A DNA stretch of 64,000 nucleotides from Sabethes cyaneus (lineage: Eukaryota; Arthropoda; Insecta; Diptera; Culicidae): assembly GCF_943734655.1 (NCBI RefSeq), contig NC_071355.1, positions 54,088,949 through 54,152,948 of the forward strand, given 5' to 3'. Positions within the stretch are counted from its first letter, which is position 1. The number at the start of each line of letters is the position of its first letter. Positions 1 through 10,875 of this stretch are shown here, piece after piece. A program made the position numbers and the translations under genes. The notes under the pieces were generated by a model that made no database searches, was not told where the DNA came from, and saw nothing but the letters and a program-made list of their open reading frames with translations.

Positions 1-393
1 CAGAGCTCGACATTTTCATAATAGTAAACAATAAAGTTTATCCATAAAATAAAAAGCGACATTATCCAAAGATTATTGAGTGATATCTAGCGTCTCTCAA
101 ACCACCGACATCAGCCTGTCCTATGAAACACTCACAACAGCTAGCGCCATCTCTTAGGCACGGACCAGGCTAGATGCGAACCAGATTTATGCTTCCGATC
201 AAAAAGTCTCCGTAGTTGTGCAGCAAATGCACATTAAATTTTATCGTATTATGTGTTTTTAAAACCATAGCAAGAGTGTATAGTGTAAAAACGCAAAATG
301 TTGCCCGCAGATGATGAGTGAAAACCAGTAAGTAGCTCGAAACGTACGGAGCCGACTGTTTCCCGGCAGAACACTACAAATATGATGAAAAAA

Positions 394-467
394 CTGGCTG
401 GTGGTGTAATTGGAAACGCACTCGACGTGAGATTGAGACTGGTGGGTTCAAATCCCACCTGAACAGT
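394..467 (+). repeat. tRNA-like sequence with pol III B box
   Basis: A perfect B-box-like T arm (GTGGGTTCAAATCCCAC, 442-458) follows a weak A-box-like stretch (GTGTAATTGG near 403). The outer ends ACTG and CAGT could pair. The anticodon arm does not fold convincingly and the 3' flank is not A-rich, so this is more likely a SINE head or a tRNA-derived relic than a working tRNA. Confidence 0.4.
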
Positions 468-470
468 CAA

Positions 471-1149
471 TTATTTTTCACAATTTGCATATCATTTTTC
501 CCAAGTCTCCCAGTGTTCGTTGTTCACAAAAATACATTTACTTCTTTACATGAAGTACATGATAAAAAATGACTAGCATTTCATTCGACAATTTCCAAGA
601 TTTGGGAGCCTCCGGAGTGCATGGAAGGAGTAAGTTAATCCGTTTACAAAAAGGGCGATCGACGTAATTGTTGTAATTATGACTGTATTACGTTAATAAC
701 GTAACCTATAAGATGCTCACTCAAATTCGTTTATCTGAAGATAGTAGGATGATTCGTTACCCAGCCAGCACCAACTCGTATATCAATGTACGAAAATTAT
801 CGTAAATATCTCTTAACAAATTCGAATTCGTAAATAAAGCCTAATAAAGCGTGAGCAACTTGATATTCTATCGTAAAAGATGCTATTAGCTGACAAACAT
901 TCGATTTTCAGTACAAAGTTGTATAGCTGCATGTAGCTAGTCACGCTTAATCGGATCTTATCGCATTGAAATACTTATATAAGTGTATCGCTCAAAATTA
1001 TTCCTCAGTGCGGAGATCGCCTCCAAAATGGTACGGATAAGCGGCTTTTGCGCGTCGAATATGATTTTGTTGGATACATATCAGTACGTAACTCTTATTT
1101 GCAATCTAATTATACATATGAAAAGGCTGACTGAGTAAGCAGTCTTTTC
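471..1149. other. AT-rich non-coding stretch
   Basis: No coding frame, inverted repeat or recognised repeat was seen here. The sequence is AT-rich and ordinary for intergenic or intronic mosquito DNA. Confidence 0.4.
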
Positions 1150-1350
1150 CGCAATGTTATAAATCCTTCAGAGATACCTGGAATACAACGAGGCCACACA
1201 TCATATTTTCATCGATTTCAAGGCAGCACACGATACAGTCGAATGCACAGTTATTGCAAATAATAAACAATTACTGATTCCCGAATAAATTGACGTGGCA
1301 GATCAAAGCTACTTTGAAACGAGTACTACGTTGGCATTGTGTGGGATTTG
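1150..1350 (+). pseudogene. Relic of a non-LTR reverse transcriptase
   Basis: The + strand reads roughly REYLEYNEATHHIFIDFKAA from about 1170. This matches the RT block A region of RTE-like LINEs (usual form THHLFIDFKAAYDSV). After a frame change it continues with LLIPE and TWQIKATLKRV. Upstream and downstream RT domains are absent and stops interrupt the frame. It is a short, dead fragment of about 200 bases. The same motif is better preserved in the LINE at 6473-7384, so the family assignment is supported within the window. Confidence 0.6.
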
Positions 1351-4300
1351 CCGGTTTAAGATCTCTGCCAAAGAAGAGCCAGGAAAATACGATTCCACCT
1401 GCACCTGCGCAATACGTTTCAATCGCACGCCAAAATAACCAGTATTTTTCCAGCAAAGGCCAGAGGAGGACAACCTGAGCACCAAATGAACAAAAACGTG
1501 CCTAAAATTTTCTTACTAGAAAGAAGCACACAAGTTTTGAACAAAAGCTGAGTGCTTTGAAAATTCAATGGTACATTTTTCATGGAGTTACTGAATATTA
1601 CTTTTTTTTGTGAATTTTCCAGCCCATGTAATTTTATGCTAAACTTGCAATTCTGAGCATGCAGGGTACTTCTCTACATATGTGTTGGTAAGAGGAAATG
1701 CTTATCAACTTAGGGATTAAATGCCTCAAAAAAGTGTTTCATTAGTTTCACTGTGCCTGGTTTTTAGTGTCAGATATTGTGAATCATTGTTAACGTGTGA
1801 CTGTTGTATAAAAAATTATCTTCATTAAACTCCCCAAAAAATTGAAACTGTTTCGCGGTTGCCGGTGTTCCTAATTTAATTTTATCCTAATCATTCATGA
1901 GATCAAATTATTATTCTCAATTTTCTTTGCTGGTGTTGACGTGTTGAAGTTCTGAGTAGTTCATTGGGAGGGAATTCAGCATCAGTTGCTGTCGCGCCTC
2001 GCTCGTTGCAAAAATTTAGACAACCACCTTTTTTCGAGTCCGTAAAAATGCGTAGTTTTAAATTTGAATGATAGTTTGTACTATTAGATACACGAACTAA
2101 CGGTATGCAGTAATTTACAACATTTGTCTCAGCTGGTGCTACGAGTATACGAGCCCGTTGCGTATCATGGTGGCCGGGCGCCCAGTTACGTGACAGTTCT
2201 CAAACGAATTTGAAGGCATGATCTAGTATATGATTTATCGTGATAAATCGTTAACCTCACCTAACAAGACGGATGCCACATTTTCCGTCTTTGGTACAGT
2301 CGATTCGTGTGGAACTAGCCTATCTGTTTTACTTATAGAAGTGAGTAAAATAAATAGATTTAGCTTTCAGGACTAGTTATATAACGTAATGAAAGAAAAC
2401 TAAATACTCGAGTCGAAACGTGATTTTCCCAGCTGTTTAGTTAAAAGAAAACAACTCTTCTTAGATTTGATTTTGTAAAAGTATTATTTTAAGCGAAACC
2501 TTAACATATATTCAACTGATCACATTCTCTTCTAAATAAAACATAAGAAAACATTAGATAACAAAATAATCCTTTTGAGAAAAACTTAATAAGAATGATG
2601 GAAAATGGGTTGTACAAACAACAAACATTACCTTGCATGCAACGCCAAAAATAAAGACCATACTTTTGCTCAAATAAGCTTTTGTTTGAATTCTTTTGTG
2701 CATCGCACAAGAACGCACTAGCTCGCGTTCGATTTTCAACATAATCACAAAATACAATCAGGATATTATCTCTATCTTTCGACGTCTCCTTCCGACTTAA
2801 TTTCCTTGCGACGCTAGCGCTCTGAGGAAAAAGTTTACACTGACTCGCTAGTAGCAACGCGCAACGATGACTCCAAAACTACGTTCCAAAACTCCAAACC
2901 ATCCAGTAGGTACCTACGACCGGTCGGTGTTCCTGCGGCGAAGGACACACGTCACTTTTGTTTATGGGATGCTGGGCACGATAACGAAATACTTTCGCCA
3001 GCCAGGTTGAAGCTGCGATAATGCTTGCTGCACCTGCACCTATCACCATCCAGCAAGCGAGGACATAGGGATAGGTAGACAGCAATTCCAGGCGACCGGT
3101 TCTGATGATGGCCCGGGAGGGACTCGTTAAACATTTCTAAATGAGCTGACCGTTGTTATAGTGCGACTAGTTGTATACAACAACTACAGCTCGATTGCGT
3201 TGCGTTGACTGCTGCATAGCCGTGCATGGCTGGACGACGTGAGGCAACTTGTTATCGGATTACCATTTCCGGATTGGGTCATCATCATCATCATTCGAAA
3301 TGTGGGACTGTTCCCGGTGCCAGCGCATTCGGCGGCCATCATTCTCGTGCCGACTGCTGCTGTCGCTCGTGATCGTGAGATGGATTGCTCTTGGATGGAA
3401 TTGGGCCGAGCACCCGATTGCGGTCATTATTCGATAGCGCGCAATTTGAAAGTATTTTCATTAGGTACGATCATGGTTGTGCGGAAAATAGTGGTAGCAA
3501 TATTTTTGTTTGAACAGGGTGACCAATTCGAGTTCGAATGACTTCAAAACAAAGTGAATAGCTGCAAAACTGAGTAAAAATACAATTTTATCAAACTAGC
3601 AAAACACCCTTAACAGGGGTGGTAAGTTTTAAAATTTCCTGAATTTGAGTATTATTCAGACAAACTCTATTTAGCTCACCAAAAAAACAGGGGGATCACA
3701 CAAAGGATGGGATCGAATTTTTGAACCAATCTAACATCTGGTATGCTAGGCACGGCATGCGGCTGTCCTGTTGCTGATACATCTAAACCAATATTCCGAG
3801 GTTGAGCTATGTTGTGATGATTGTGGTAACGATTGAAGATAAACTTTAATGCAATCGATATTAGTTGCCTACGGACAGAGAGTTGATATCAGTTTTTGCT
3901 GTATCACCATAGTGCTTGCGTGGTTATATAAATATTTGAATTTACAATCGAACACACAAGTTTTTGTTCAAACGTTTTTAGACTGAATTTGTAATTGACT
4001 GAAATGTAATTTAAGTTGCTGAACTATTGGTTCTTTCGGTTGGCTTCTAGATGTCCAAAGGATTAAATTTGTTGCGAAACTTATTGATTGTGCGGTGAAT
4101 TTGTTCAATTAATAGTTCATAGCTTCCTTGGAATAGATGATAAAATGGCAATTCATGCCATTGATCTTTTATTATGTCCAATTTGATCTCTAGGGCTAGA
4201 ACTAAATTCTTACTAATTAGTGCATCAAAAAAGCTTTATACAATGAAGACTTCTATTATTCACATATTTACTCATAGCAAAAGTCCGAAACCCGTACAAC

Positions 4301-4646
4301 GAAACTGATATAAAATGCAGGCTAACATCAACAAACTAACCCAGAAATTTGCCCCTCAGCAAAAACGGACTAGAAAAAGTGAAACATTGTTGTCCTAGCA
4401 TTGTTTCGAATACAAAAAAACCCTGAAGCATTTCGTCAATTCATGCATGTTCTACAAGCAACGGACTTGTTCCATCATATACATAAAACAACACTTCAAA
4501 TCTCCCTGCATCATCCGCATCAAACTAATGACATTTTCTCTTTTTTTCATGCTGCGGAACCGAACCTGTGCGGGCTTAATCAACCTATTTGGACACCGAA
4601 ACATAAAAACCTACAACGTGATTCCGACCGGTACGCCTCTCTCGAG
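1351..4646. other. Non-coding stretch before the receptor-tail exon
   Basis: About 3.3 kb with no supported gene. It holds scattered short chance ORFs, a GC-richer patch at 2880-3450 and a short CAT run near 3281. It may be intron of the gene whose last exon starts at 4647: from 4524 (branch-like CTAATGA) to 4645 there is no AG dinucleotide, as expected upstream of a real acceptor. Confidence 0.4.
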
Positions 4647-5174
4647 CAGTCCTCTAACGAAGTCCACTATGCTGAATTAGCACTGGCAATACCTCACGAT
4701 GACAATAGCAATAAAAATCATTTCAATCATCTGAAAAAGCTCCCGCCCCCTCCGGCGTACAACTATTTCGACGAGCCAACCATTTACGCCCAGATAGACC
4801 ACGGTAGTGGTTTCAAAACGACGTCCACGTCGGCATTTCCGCTGATATCACCGGCGTCACAGGCGCCGGCTCAGCCGGTCCTAAATCAGTCACAATTAAC
4901 GTTACAGCTGCAGCACCAGGATCATCAAAGTCAACAGCAGCAGCAACAGCAGCATACGCCAACGTCGCTGCAGAACCATCATCAGCAGCCTACACCGACC
5001 TCGTTGCAGCAACTGCATCAGTTGCATCACCAACAACAACAACAACAACAACAACAACAGCAGCAGCAGCCACAGCAACAACAACAACTGCCTAATAATA
5101 ATAAACAATACCTGCGTGAAATAGTGACAGTACGGACGCCACTGGCGTTCTCGCAGCAAGAGAGCTGTGTTTAA
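4647..5174 (+). CDS. Terminal coding exon, glutamine-rich receptor-type tail
   Basis: The gene is not recognised. This is a 3'-terminal exon of about 175 codons ending in TAA. The acceptor is a tandem GAGCAG at 4644-4649, preceded by a pyrimidine tract and a long AG-free zone. Both AGs give phase 0, so one glutamine may be optional. Counting from the serine at 4650, residues 5-10 are VHYAEL (ITIM pattern), 34-37 PPAY (PPxY, WW-domain ligand pattern) and 44-49 TIYAQI (ITSM-like pattern). The rest is Ser/Pro/Gln-rich with long Gln runs coded by mixed CAA and CAG. No membrane segment or folded domain lies in this exon. Paired tyrosine motifs in a disordered tail suggest the cytoplasmic end of an immunoglobulin-superfamily or similar surface protein; that is inference. 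An open frame continues upstream to 4383 but reads like intron. Base composition is clearly richer in GC than its surroundings. Confidence 0.6.
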   Translation, partial: QSSNEVHYAELALAIPHDDNSNKNHFNHLKKLPPPPAYNYFDEPTIYAQIDHGSGFKTTSTSAFPLISPASQAPAQPVLNQSQLTLQLQHQDHQSQQQQQQQHTPTSLQNHHQQPTPTSLQQLHQLHHQQQQQQQQQQQQQPQQQQQLPNNNKQYLREIVTVRTPLAFSQQESCV

Positions 5175-6465
5175 TTAAAATTTACTTCCAAACGGCCAGA
5201 CCGGTCGGCCACCTGTATGTAATGTATATGTGTATATGTACACGCACCAGAATGTAGGTTATTTGAAAAACCATTCGGGCACCGGAAGGGAAACGCTAGC
5301 TGACACCGTAGGTACACAGCGAAATGACCTGTCCGATCCGTGCAAAACTGTAACCGAGTCCGAATCCGTGTTGGGTAGGAAATGTTCCGAAACCGAATTC
5401 TGACATCGAGGGGCTGTATCTCTGTTAGATTGGTAGGCAGGGAGAAAGTTTAATGTTGAATGCAGTCCTACTCTCGAGAAAATATTTATCGATTTAATAA
5501 TAATGTCGAATGTCACATTTTTCCCTTAATCAGCATGGAATGCCATTCTAGATCTCAGCGCTTAATGTGAAACATACAACATTAAGTGTACTACAACTCG
5601 GCTACCATGTAACTCCTTAGAATCGGATGCAAATACTTGATGGATTAAACACACCACACAACGCATATCACATGCCAACGCAACGGTTGAAGCATTGAAT
5701 CTAATGAGGTTTCATCACATTTCCTGAGGAAAAGTGTCCGGCACGCAGCGCAGTGCCCTGCTGTAACCAGCCAGCAGCATCAGGACTGATTTTCCTTCTC
5801 AAGAACTTAGCAAGCATTCTCGGTATAAAACATCATACTTTGGATCGGTTAAGTTGAGTGCTCAAGTATTTTACAGTAGAGTTAATTGCTCGCAAGTACT
5901 ATATAGCTGCCCTGCCATCTATTCAATAGTGCTGCAACAAGACAAGTCTCAGCGCGTATCAGATTCCTTACATTGATGAAGCTATTTACTCACCGCCGTT
6001 TACCATTTCAACCAAGAATCGTTGAAATAGGTTTTGTAACTTGATATGAGCCACACACTAAATGGAGACTGGTTTTCAGATTGCTTCTTGAGAAATCTAA
6101 GTGGGATTTCTATTCAAATAGTATACTCACTCTAGAGGACAGTCGGTAACTAAAAAAAGTGTAAGCAACTGCAGACTTTTTGTGACTTCAAAATTTTTCA
6201 GGAGTACTTTTTGACGATAATTTGGTAAATTACTTTCATTTTTTGAGTTTTTTGGAGCATTTTTTCTCTTTTTCTTGTCGCGCTATGATTTATTATGCCA
6301 GAAAAGATAACAACTTGAACTTGAATGAGCGAACTTTAAGTATTTTATCCAAATATCCATACGTTAATCTGACCGTGTGATAAAAAAAGTTCGATATGAC
6401 CAAATATGAGTGGAATATTTCGGTACGTTAAATATGTCATTAATTACATGGTTCGGTACAACCAT
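5175..6465. other. 3' UTR of the preceding exon and intergenic DNA
   Basis: The first part should be 3' UTR of the gene ending at 5174. No clear AATAAA was found close by, so its end is unknown. The remainder is AT-rich with no recognised repeat until the LINE that follows. Confidence 0.35.
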
Positions 6466-6472
6466 AGATGAA

Positions 6473-7384
6473 CTAAATGGTTCGTTTTGGCGGTATTAAT
6501 GGTAAGTCCCAATCCCTTTTAAAGGGCCTGAAGGCCTCTTCCACTGCTCTACGGTTGATTCCGATGATATCGACGTCATCCGCAAAACCAAGAAGCATGT
6601 GAGATTTCGTGATGATAGTTCCATTCCTTTCCACGTTTGCTCTTCGTAATACACCTTCCAAAGCAATGTTGAATAGCAGGTTAGAGAGTGCATCCCCTTG
6701 CTTCAGTCCATCCAACGTCACGAAAGCAGCTGAGGTCTCACCCGCTATTCTAACGCATGATTTGGATCCGTCCAGCGTCGCACGAATCAGCGTAACTAGT
6801 TTCGTCAGAAAACCATGTTCTAGCATTATCTGCCACAGCATATTTCGTTTAACTGAATGGTACGCCGCTTTAAAGTCCACAAACAGATGGTGTGTCTGCA
6901 AGTACTCCCGGAACTTGTCTAGCAACTGGCGCAGGGTAAACATCTGATCCGTCGTGGAGCGACCCTCACGAAAACCAGCTTGGTACTCGCCGACGAAGGA
7001 CTCCGCTAACGGTCTCAGTCTGCAGAACAGGATACGGGAAAGCACCTTGTAGGCAGAATTGAGCAATGTAATTCCTCGATAGTTTTTACACTCCATTTGA
7101 TGTCCCTTTTTGAAAATTGGGCAAATGAGGCCATCCAACCACTCCTCCGGCATTTGTTCTTCCTCCCAGATCCTAACAATGATCCGGTGGATTGCTTCGT
7201 AGAGCCGCTCGCTCCCTGCTTTTAGAAGTTCAGCCGGGATACCGTCCTTCCCAGCAGCCTTACCGTTTTTCAGCTCGCTGATTGCCTTCTTAACCTCCTC
7301 CTGTGTCGGTGGCTCCACAGCTTGACCATCGCTTACAATTTTTATCCTGTCCCTGCTGACCTCCGCATTTACCTCTCCATTCAA
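6473..7384 (-). pseudogene. RTE-like reverse transcriptase domain
   Basis: A 303-residue open frame covers most of the RT fingers and palm. Visible blocks in order are NGKAAGKDGIPAELLK, NYRGITLLNSAYKVL, GRSTTDQMF, LFVDFKAAYHSV, GLKQGDALS and the catalytic FADDVDIIG near the end. The frame then shifts: a GLTINTAKTN-like continuation is readable one frame over at 6470-6510, so the thumb and C-terminus are lost. It would have made cDNA from LINE RNA at the nicked target. It continues from the endonuclease and linker frame at 7290-8153, overlapping it by about 95 bases in another frame. Confidence 0.8.
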
Positions 7385-8153
7385 TAGTGTCTGGGTGCTC
7401 CTCCCACCTGGCTGCTACCGCCGTTTTGTCGGTAAGCAGGTTGCCAGCACTATCATTGCACATCACAGGCATGGCAAAATTCCTGCATCTCACCGTTTTA
7501 TAGAAACTCCGTGTGTCGTTGCTGGCGTATCGCTCCTCTGCGCCGGCAAGCACGTGCTCCTCGTACTCGCGTTTCTTTAGACGATGGATTCTTTTTTCCG
7601 CAGCTCTAGTCTCTCTGTATCTCTCTCTGTTTTGACGCGTTGCCGCAGTGAGCATGCGACTCCTGGCCTGGTTCTTTTTGTCTGTCACTCTCTGGCATTC
7701 GGCATCAAACCAGCTGTTACGCTGTCTTCCACGCGTCGTGCCTACCACCTCTCTCACTGCTGTTTGGATGGCACCATGGATGTTCCTCCACAGCCCATTT
7801 ATATCTTCTTCTTCTACCTGCTGTTCTGCGATTCGCTGGTCAAGCTTCCTGGCGTACTCCACTGCTACGCCGTCTGCGGTTAACTGGACAATAACTGGAC
7901 GGAAGAATTCCTCCCTCCCGATCTGCGCGTTTGCGTCTCCGATGATGATTTTCACGTCGTGTTTTGGGCACTCTCCATAGGTCCTCTCAAGCTTGTCGTA
8001 AAACTCGTCTTTAGCATCATCGGATTTATCATTTGTCGGTGCGTATAAGTTGATTAGGCTATAGTTGAAGAATTTGCCCTTAATCCTCAACACGCATATA
8101 CGGTCATCTACGGGCCTCCACCGGATAACTCGTTGCTTTTGTTTTCCCAACAC
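7290..8153 (-). pseudogene. LINE endonuclease C-part and linker, internally deleted
   Basis: The 287-residue frame begins inside the apurinic-like endonuclease: VDDRICVLRIKG, then LINLYAPTNDKSDDAKDEFY and IIIGDANAQIGREEFFRPVI, where the family usually has GDFNA. It then jumps straight to the linker (YARKLDQRIAEQQ, then NSWFDAECQRVTDKKNQARS). The missing piece normally carries the SDH catalytic residues of the endonuclease, so this copy could not nick DNA. The last residues run in another frame into the RT. Confidence 0.75.
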
Positions 8154-8207
8154 TACGAAACTGACTCCATGTTCTGCTTTCTTACCGCCACTGTAGTAAA
8201 TGTGGTA

Positions 8208-8632
8208 CAGTGAACCCCCGTTCGTTTGAACGATTTCTCATGCAAACTAACGAGGTTCGTTTTTAATTTGAACAACTAGTAACCCTAATTATGCTGAAAC
8301 TTGTATGAACTGGTCGCCCTGCTCTTTGTTATTGTTTTGGTGGTTTGATTCAGTCTCGTTTAGTTGATAGTTGCAAGCAGCGAATATGTTATTCTCCGAT
8401 CGGATTTCTATCGTAATCGTTGGGAAACGAAATGTGAAACTGATTAAACTAGGATTAAACACGCTAGATCAGTACAAACAAATCGTGTTTATGTGCATTG
8501 TCTGCGAAGGCAAATGATGCCATGTTGAGAATGACATTTGAATCAATTTTAATTTGCACGTCGTGCAAACCAACGGGGTTCAAATTAAAAAGTGTTCAGA
8601 TTAAAAACGGTCAAACGAACGGGGGTCCACGG
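8208..8632. mobile_element. 425-base MITE with TA target duplication
   Basis: Inverted ends start CAGTGAACCCCCGTTCG on the left and CCGTGGACCCCCGTTCG on the right strand, and the similarity continues inward with gaps. TA is duplicated at 8206-8207 and 8633-8634. Removing the element restores the LINE endonuclease frame: ...GTSFKY before it and HIYYSGGKKAEHGVSF after it on the - strand. No transposase is encoded. CAGTG ends with a TA duplication point to the Tc1/mariner-pogo group. Confidence 0.85.
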
Positions 8633-8634
8633 TA

Positions 8635-8800
8635 CTTGAAAGAAGTACCTGCAATAGGGTCTACTGCACGGAACTTCCTTTCTCCAGAATTTGGCCGCCG
8701 AACTTCCTGAATAGCAGCGATCTCCACTCCGAGTTGATGCAGCTCTCGAGCAAGCAAACCAGCCTGTGCCGGTTCATGGAGAGTTCGGACATTCCAGGTA
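8635..8800 (-). pseudogene. LINE endonuclease N-terminal fragment
   Basis: On the - strand from about 8800 the frame reads HEPAQAGLLARELHQLGVEI, then AAIQEVRRPNSGERKF and ends GTSFKY at the MITE boundary. AIQEVR carries the metal-binding glutamate of the endonuclease family. No ATG start was confirmed upstream. Confidence 0.7.
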
Positions 8801-9279
8801 CCAAATTTCCAATCATTATCCCTTAATCGTTTCCTTGTCCCTTGCCGTGTCCTATATCGATTGTTCCGTCATGAATTTCTTTCTTCGTTATTCGTGGTAA
8901 TTGAGTTTTCGGTATACTACCGCACCGGGGTCGCGATACCTACATCCCGCTGATGGGTCTGCCATCTTAGGTATAGCTTGCGGGATACAGCATTTCATAT
9001 TCAGCCGCCCGTTACGAGACAGACGCTGTGTGAGCCGCCCCTCACCTGGAGAACAGGCGTTCTAGTTCGCACCTCCTAGCTTAGCTACTTCAGTAAGTAC
9101 ATGAAGCATTTCCGGGTAAGGCCATCGACCGTCATCATTTGACTTAGATCTGCGTGGAGGCGCCAGGGCTTGAGAGAGCCAGAGCTATGTTTGACGCTCC
9201 TTCCAGATAACTCTCTCCATTTCATACCCATTATCATTATATAATTTTCGGTTATTGATGTACGATTTGATGCTAGCTG

Positions 9280-9396
9280 GAATGAATTAGGCTCAATAAC
9301 ATGCCTATTATTATGCAAAGTTGTAAATAATGTAAAAACAAGCAACTTTGCCGAAGAAATAAAATTTCTATCTTCATCGGGTGCTGAACTATAAAG
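9280..9396 (-). repeat. AT-rich dispersed repeat, inverted copy
   Basis: The reverse complement of this stretch matches 11010-11110 closely (TATAGTTCAGCACCCGATGA against TATAGTTCAGCACTCGATAA, then CAAAGTTGCTTGTTTTTA). The copy is cut by the element at 9399 and resumes at 10357 with TTTTTTGAAACTTTGAAA. Confidence 0.7.
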
Positions 9397-9398
9397 TA

Positions 9399-10354
9399 GG
9401 GGAAGAGCAGTAAAGACGGACACTCCGGGAAAGACGGACACTTATCATATTTCATAAACAATAATTTTTTGAAGCAAACCAATGATGGGAAATGTTTCTA
9501 TAGACTGAATAAACACTTTTGAATTAAACTGCCGATTTCTAGCAGCGCAGCTGTCAAATTTATAAGCAAAACAAAGAAAAAATGCCTAAATACGCTAACC
9601 GATGTAATTTTGTGTGTGAAGAAAATAGCTGGTAAATCGTTAAAAAGCAATACTTTCGTGCTATATCGACGACATTACGTTAGTTTGACCCTTCACTGAA
9701 TGTCCATTGGAAATCTAGTGAATTTTTGAATATTCAGTAAAAAGTTATTAAAGTTTGAAAAAATGGTATCCAAGTCGGGAAAGACGGACACCCGAAGGTA
9801 GGGAAAGACGGACACAAAGATTCCGTATTCATTTTGCCTAACAACGATTTAAATTGCAAATACTTGCATATTATACATGTAAAAGTATCCAGAAGTCATT
9901 TAACAGTTGGAATAGGCCAACTTTTAGAAACGATTAATTCATCACCAATTAAAATATTGAAGATTATAAAAGGGAACCATTTTATTTCCTCGCTCAAAGG
10001 GGGAATTGGGTAGGGGGTTTTCTCAAGCCAATTCTTTCCTAAATACATGATGAAATATGTTAATCTTTCTTAATACTGATAATTCGACGACGCGTGACAC
10101 CTTTTTGCTAGTGTCCGTCTTTCCCATATCAAGTGTCCGTCTTTCCCGCCCATGCGCAGAAACTCTGATTTATACATAATGTTTATAATATCAAAAAAAG
10201 TATAAATTTTGGAAGAAATTTTCTAGTACACGATGTAACTTTATTAGACAGAGACTTAAAGTTTCAGTTTGTATGAAAATTGCAATCAATACAGTTATAT
10301 TTGAGTAGATATTGACTCTTGACCTTAAGGTGTCCGTCTTTACCGCCCTTCCCC
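9399..10354. mobile_element. 956-base TA-flanked inverted-repeat element
   Basis: Ends read GGGGAAGAGCAGTAAAGACG on the left and GGGGAAGGGCGGTAAAGACG on the opposite strand at the right. TA is duplicated at 9397-9398 and 10355-10356. The 12-base word AAAGACGGACAC occurs at 9412, 9430, 9780 and 9804, and its complement at 10111, 10133 and 10330, so the motif is repeated inside both ends. The relative at about 11005-11030 gives the empty site. No coding frame is present; it is a non-autonomous DNA element, possibly Tc1/mariner-like. Confidence 0.8.
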
Positions 10355-10387
10355 TATATTTTTTGAAACTTTGAAAAGAAAGGTCCT

Positions 10388-10640
10388 AGAGATTTGCAAC
10401 CTTCTGCAAAAACGTATGTTTTGAGTTCTTCAATATTCACCAAGAACCATATTTTCTTGTAAAACGCAACCAACATATGCTGAGTATGAATAACTTATTT
10501 TTAAAGAATTTCAAAAAAAAGCTCTATAACACTGCACTCGATAGAGATAAAAATATAATTTGTTTAGCAAAGTTTTTTTCTTTTATTTTCTACAATTTTA
10601 CCGAAGAAACCATGTTTCTATCTAGTAACACCTAGAAGTG
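10388..10640 (+). repeat. AT-rich repeat, first of a tandem pair
   Basis: This copy aligns with 10876-11128 at an offset of about 488 bases. Shared blocks include GATTTGC followed by CTTCTGC, the TTGTAAAACGCAAC / TTGTAAAATGCAAC stretch, a CACTCGATA block and GAAGAAAC-ATGT. It is the same family as the inverted copy at 9280-9396. Confidence 0.7.
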
Positions 10641-10875
10641 GACGTGTATCAAGCCTATAGCGCGCGCGAAACACTTAAAATGTATGCTTGCCGTCCGCAT
10701 CTCATTTGGGTGGTTGGGGACAAGCGGTACCTATACAAGTTTGTAGTACTTGACCTAAACTTTAAGGTGAAGCACTGATTTCAGAAATCCACTTGCCCCA
10801 TTTTACCCTCTAGGCTCGTTAAGTTATAGAAAATTAAAGTTTGAATATACGATTACTTAGCAAGTCAATGTCCAA

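Larger units (their letters stand above)
6470..9075 (-). mobile_element. RTE-like LINE, degenerate, split by a MITE
   Basis: Read on the - strand, the element runs from an endonuclease N-terminus (about 8800) through the endonuclease C-terminus and linker (8153-7290) to reverse transcriptase (7384-6473). Endonuclease and RT layout and motifs match RTE-clade LINEs of the kind often misannotated as craniofacial development protein 2-like. It is dead: a 425-base MITE at 8208-8632 splits the endonuclease, roughly a hundred residues are missing after the GDANAQIG motif, and frames change near 7300 and again after the RT palm. Exact ends and target duplication were not resolved. Confidence 0.8.

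Noticed and set aside
442..458. A functional tRNA gene at the left edge
   Set aside because: The T arm is perfect, but the D and anticodon arms do not fold and no terminator T-run follows directly.
4902..5159. 85-codon - strand frame rich in leucine
   Set aside because: It is the complement of the CAA/CAG glutamine tract on the + strand; the leucine runs are a by-product.
6609..6947. 112-codon + strand frame
   Set aside because: It is antisense to the LINE reverse transcriptase, which has clear family motifs on the - strand.
7584..7980. + strand frames of 99 and 110 codons
   Set aside because: Both are shadows of the LINE linker frame on the other strand.
9085..9441. 118-codon - strand frame
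   Set aside because: It crosses the boundary of the element at 9399 and the repeat beside it, so it is a chance frame in two different insertions.
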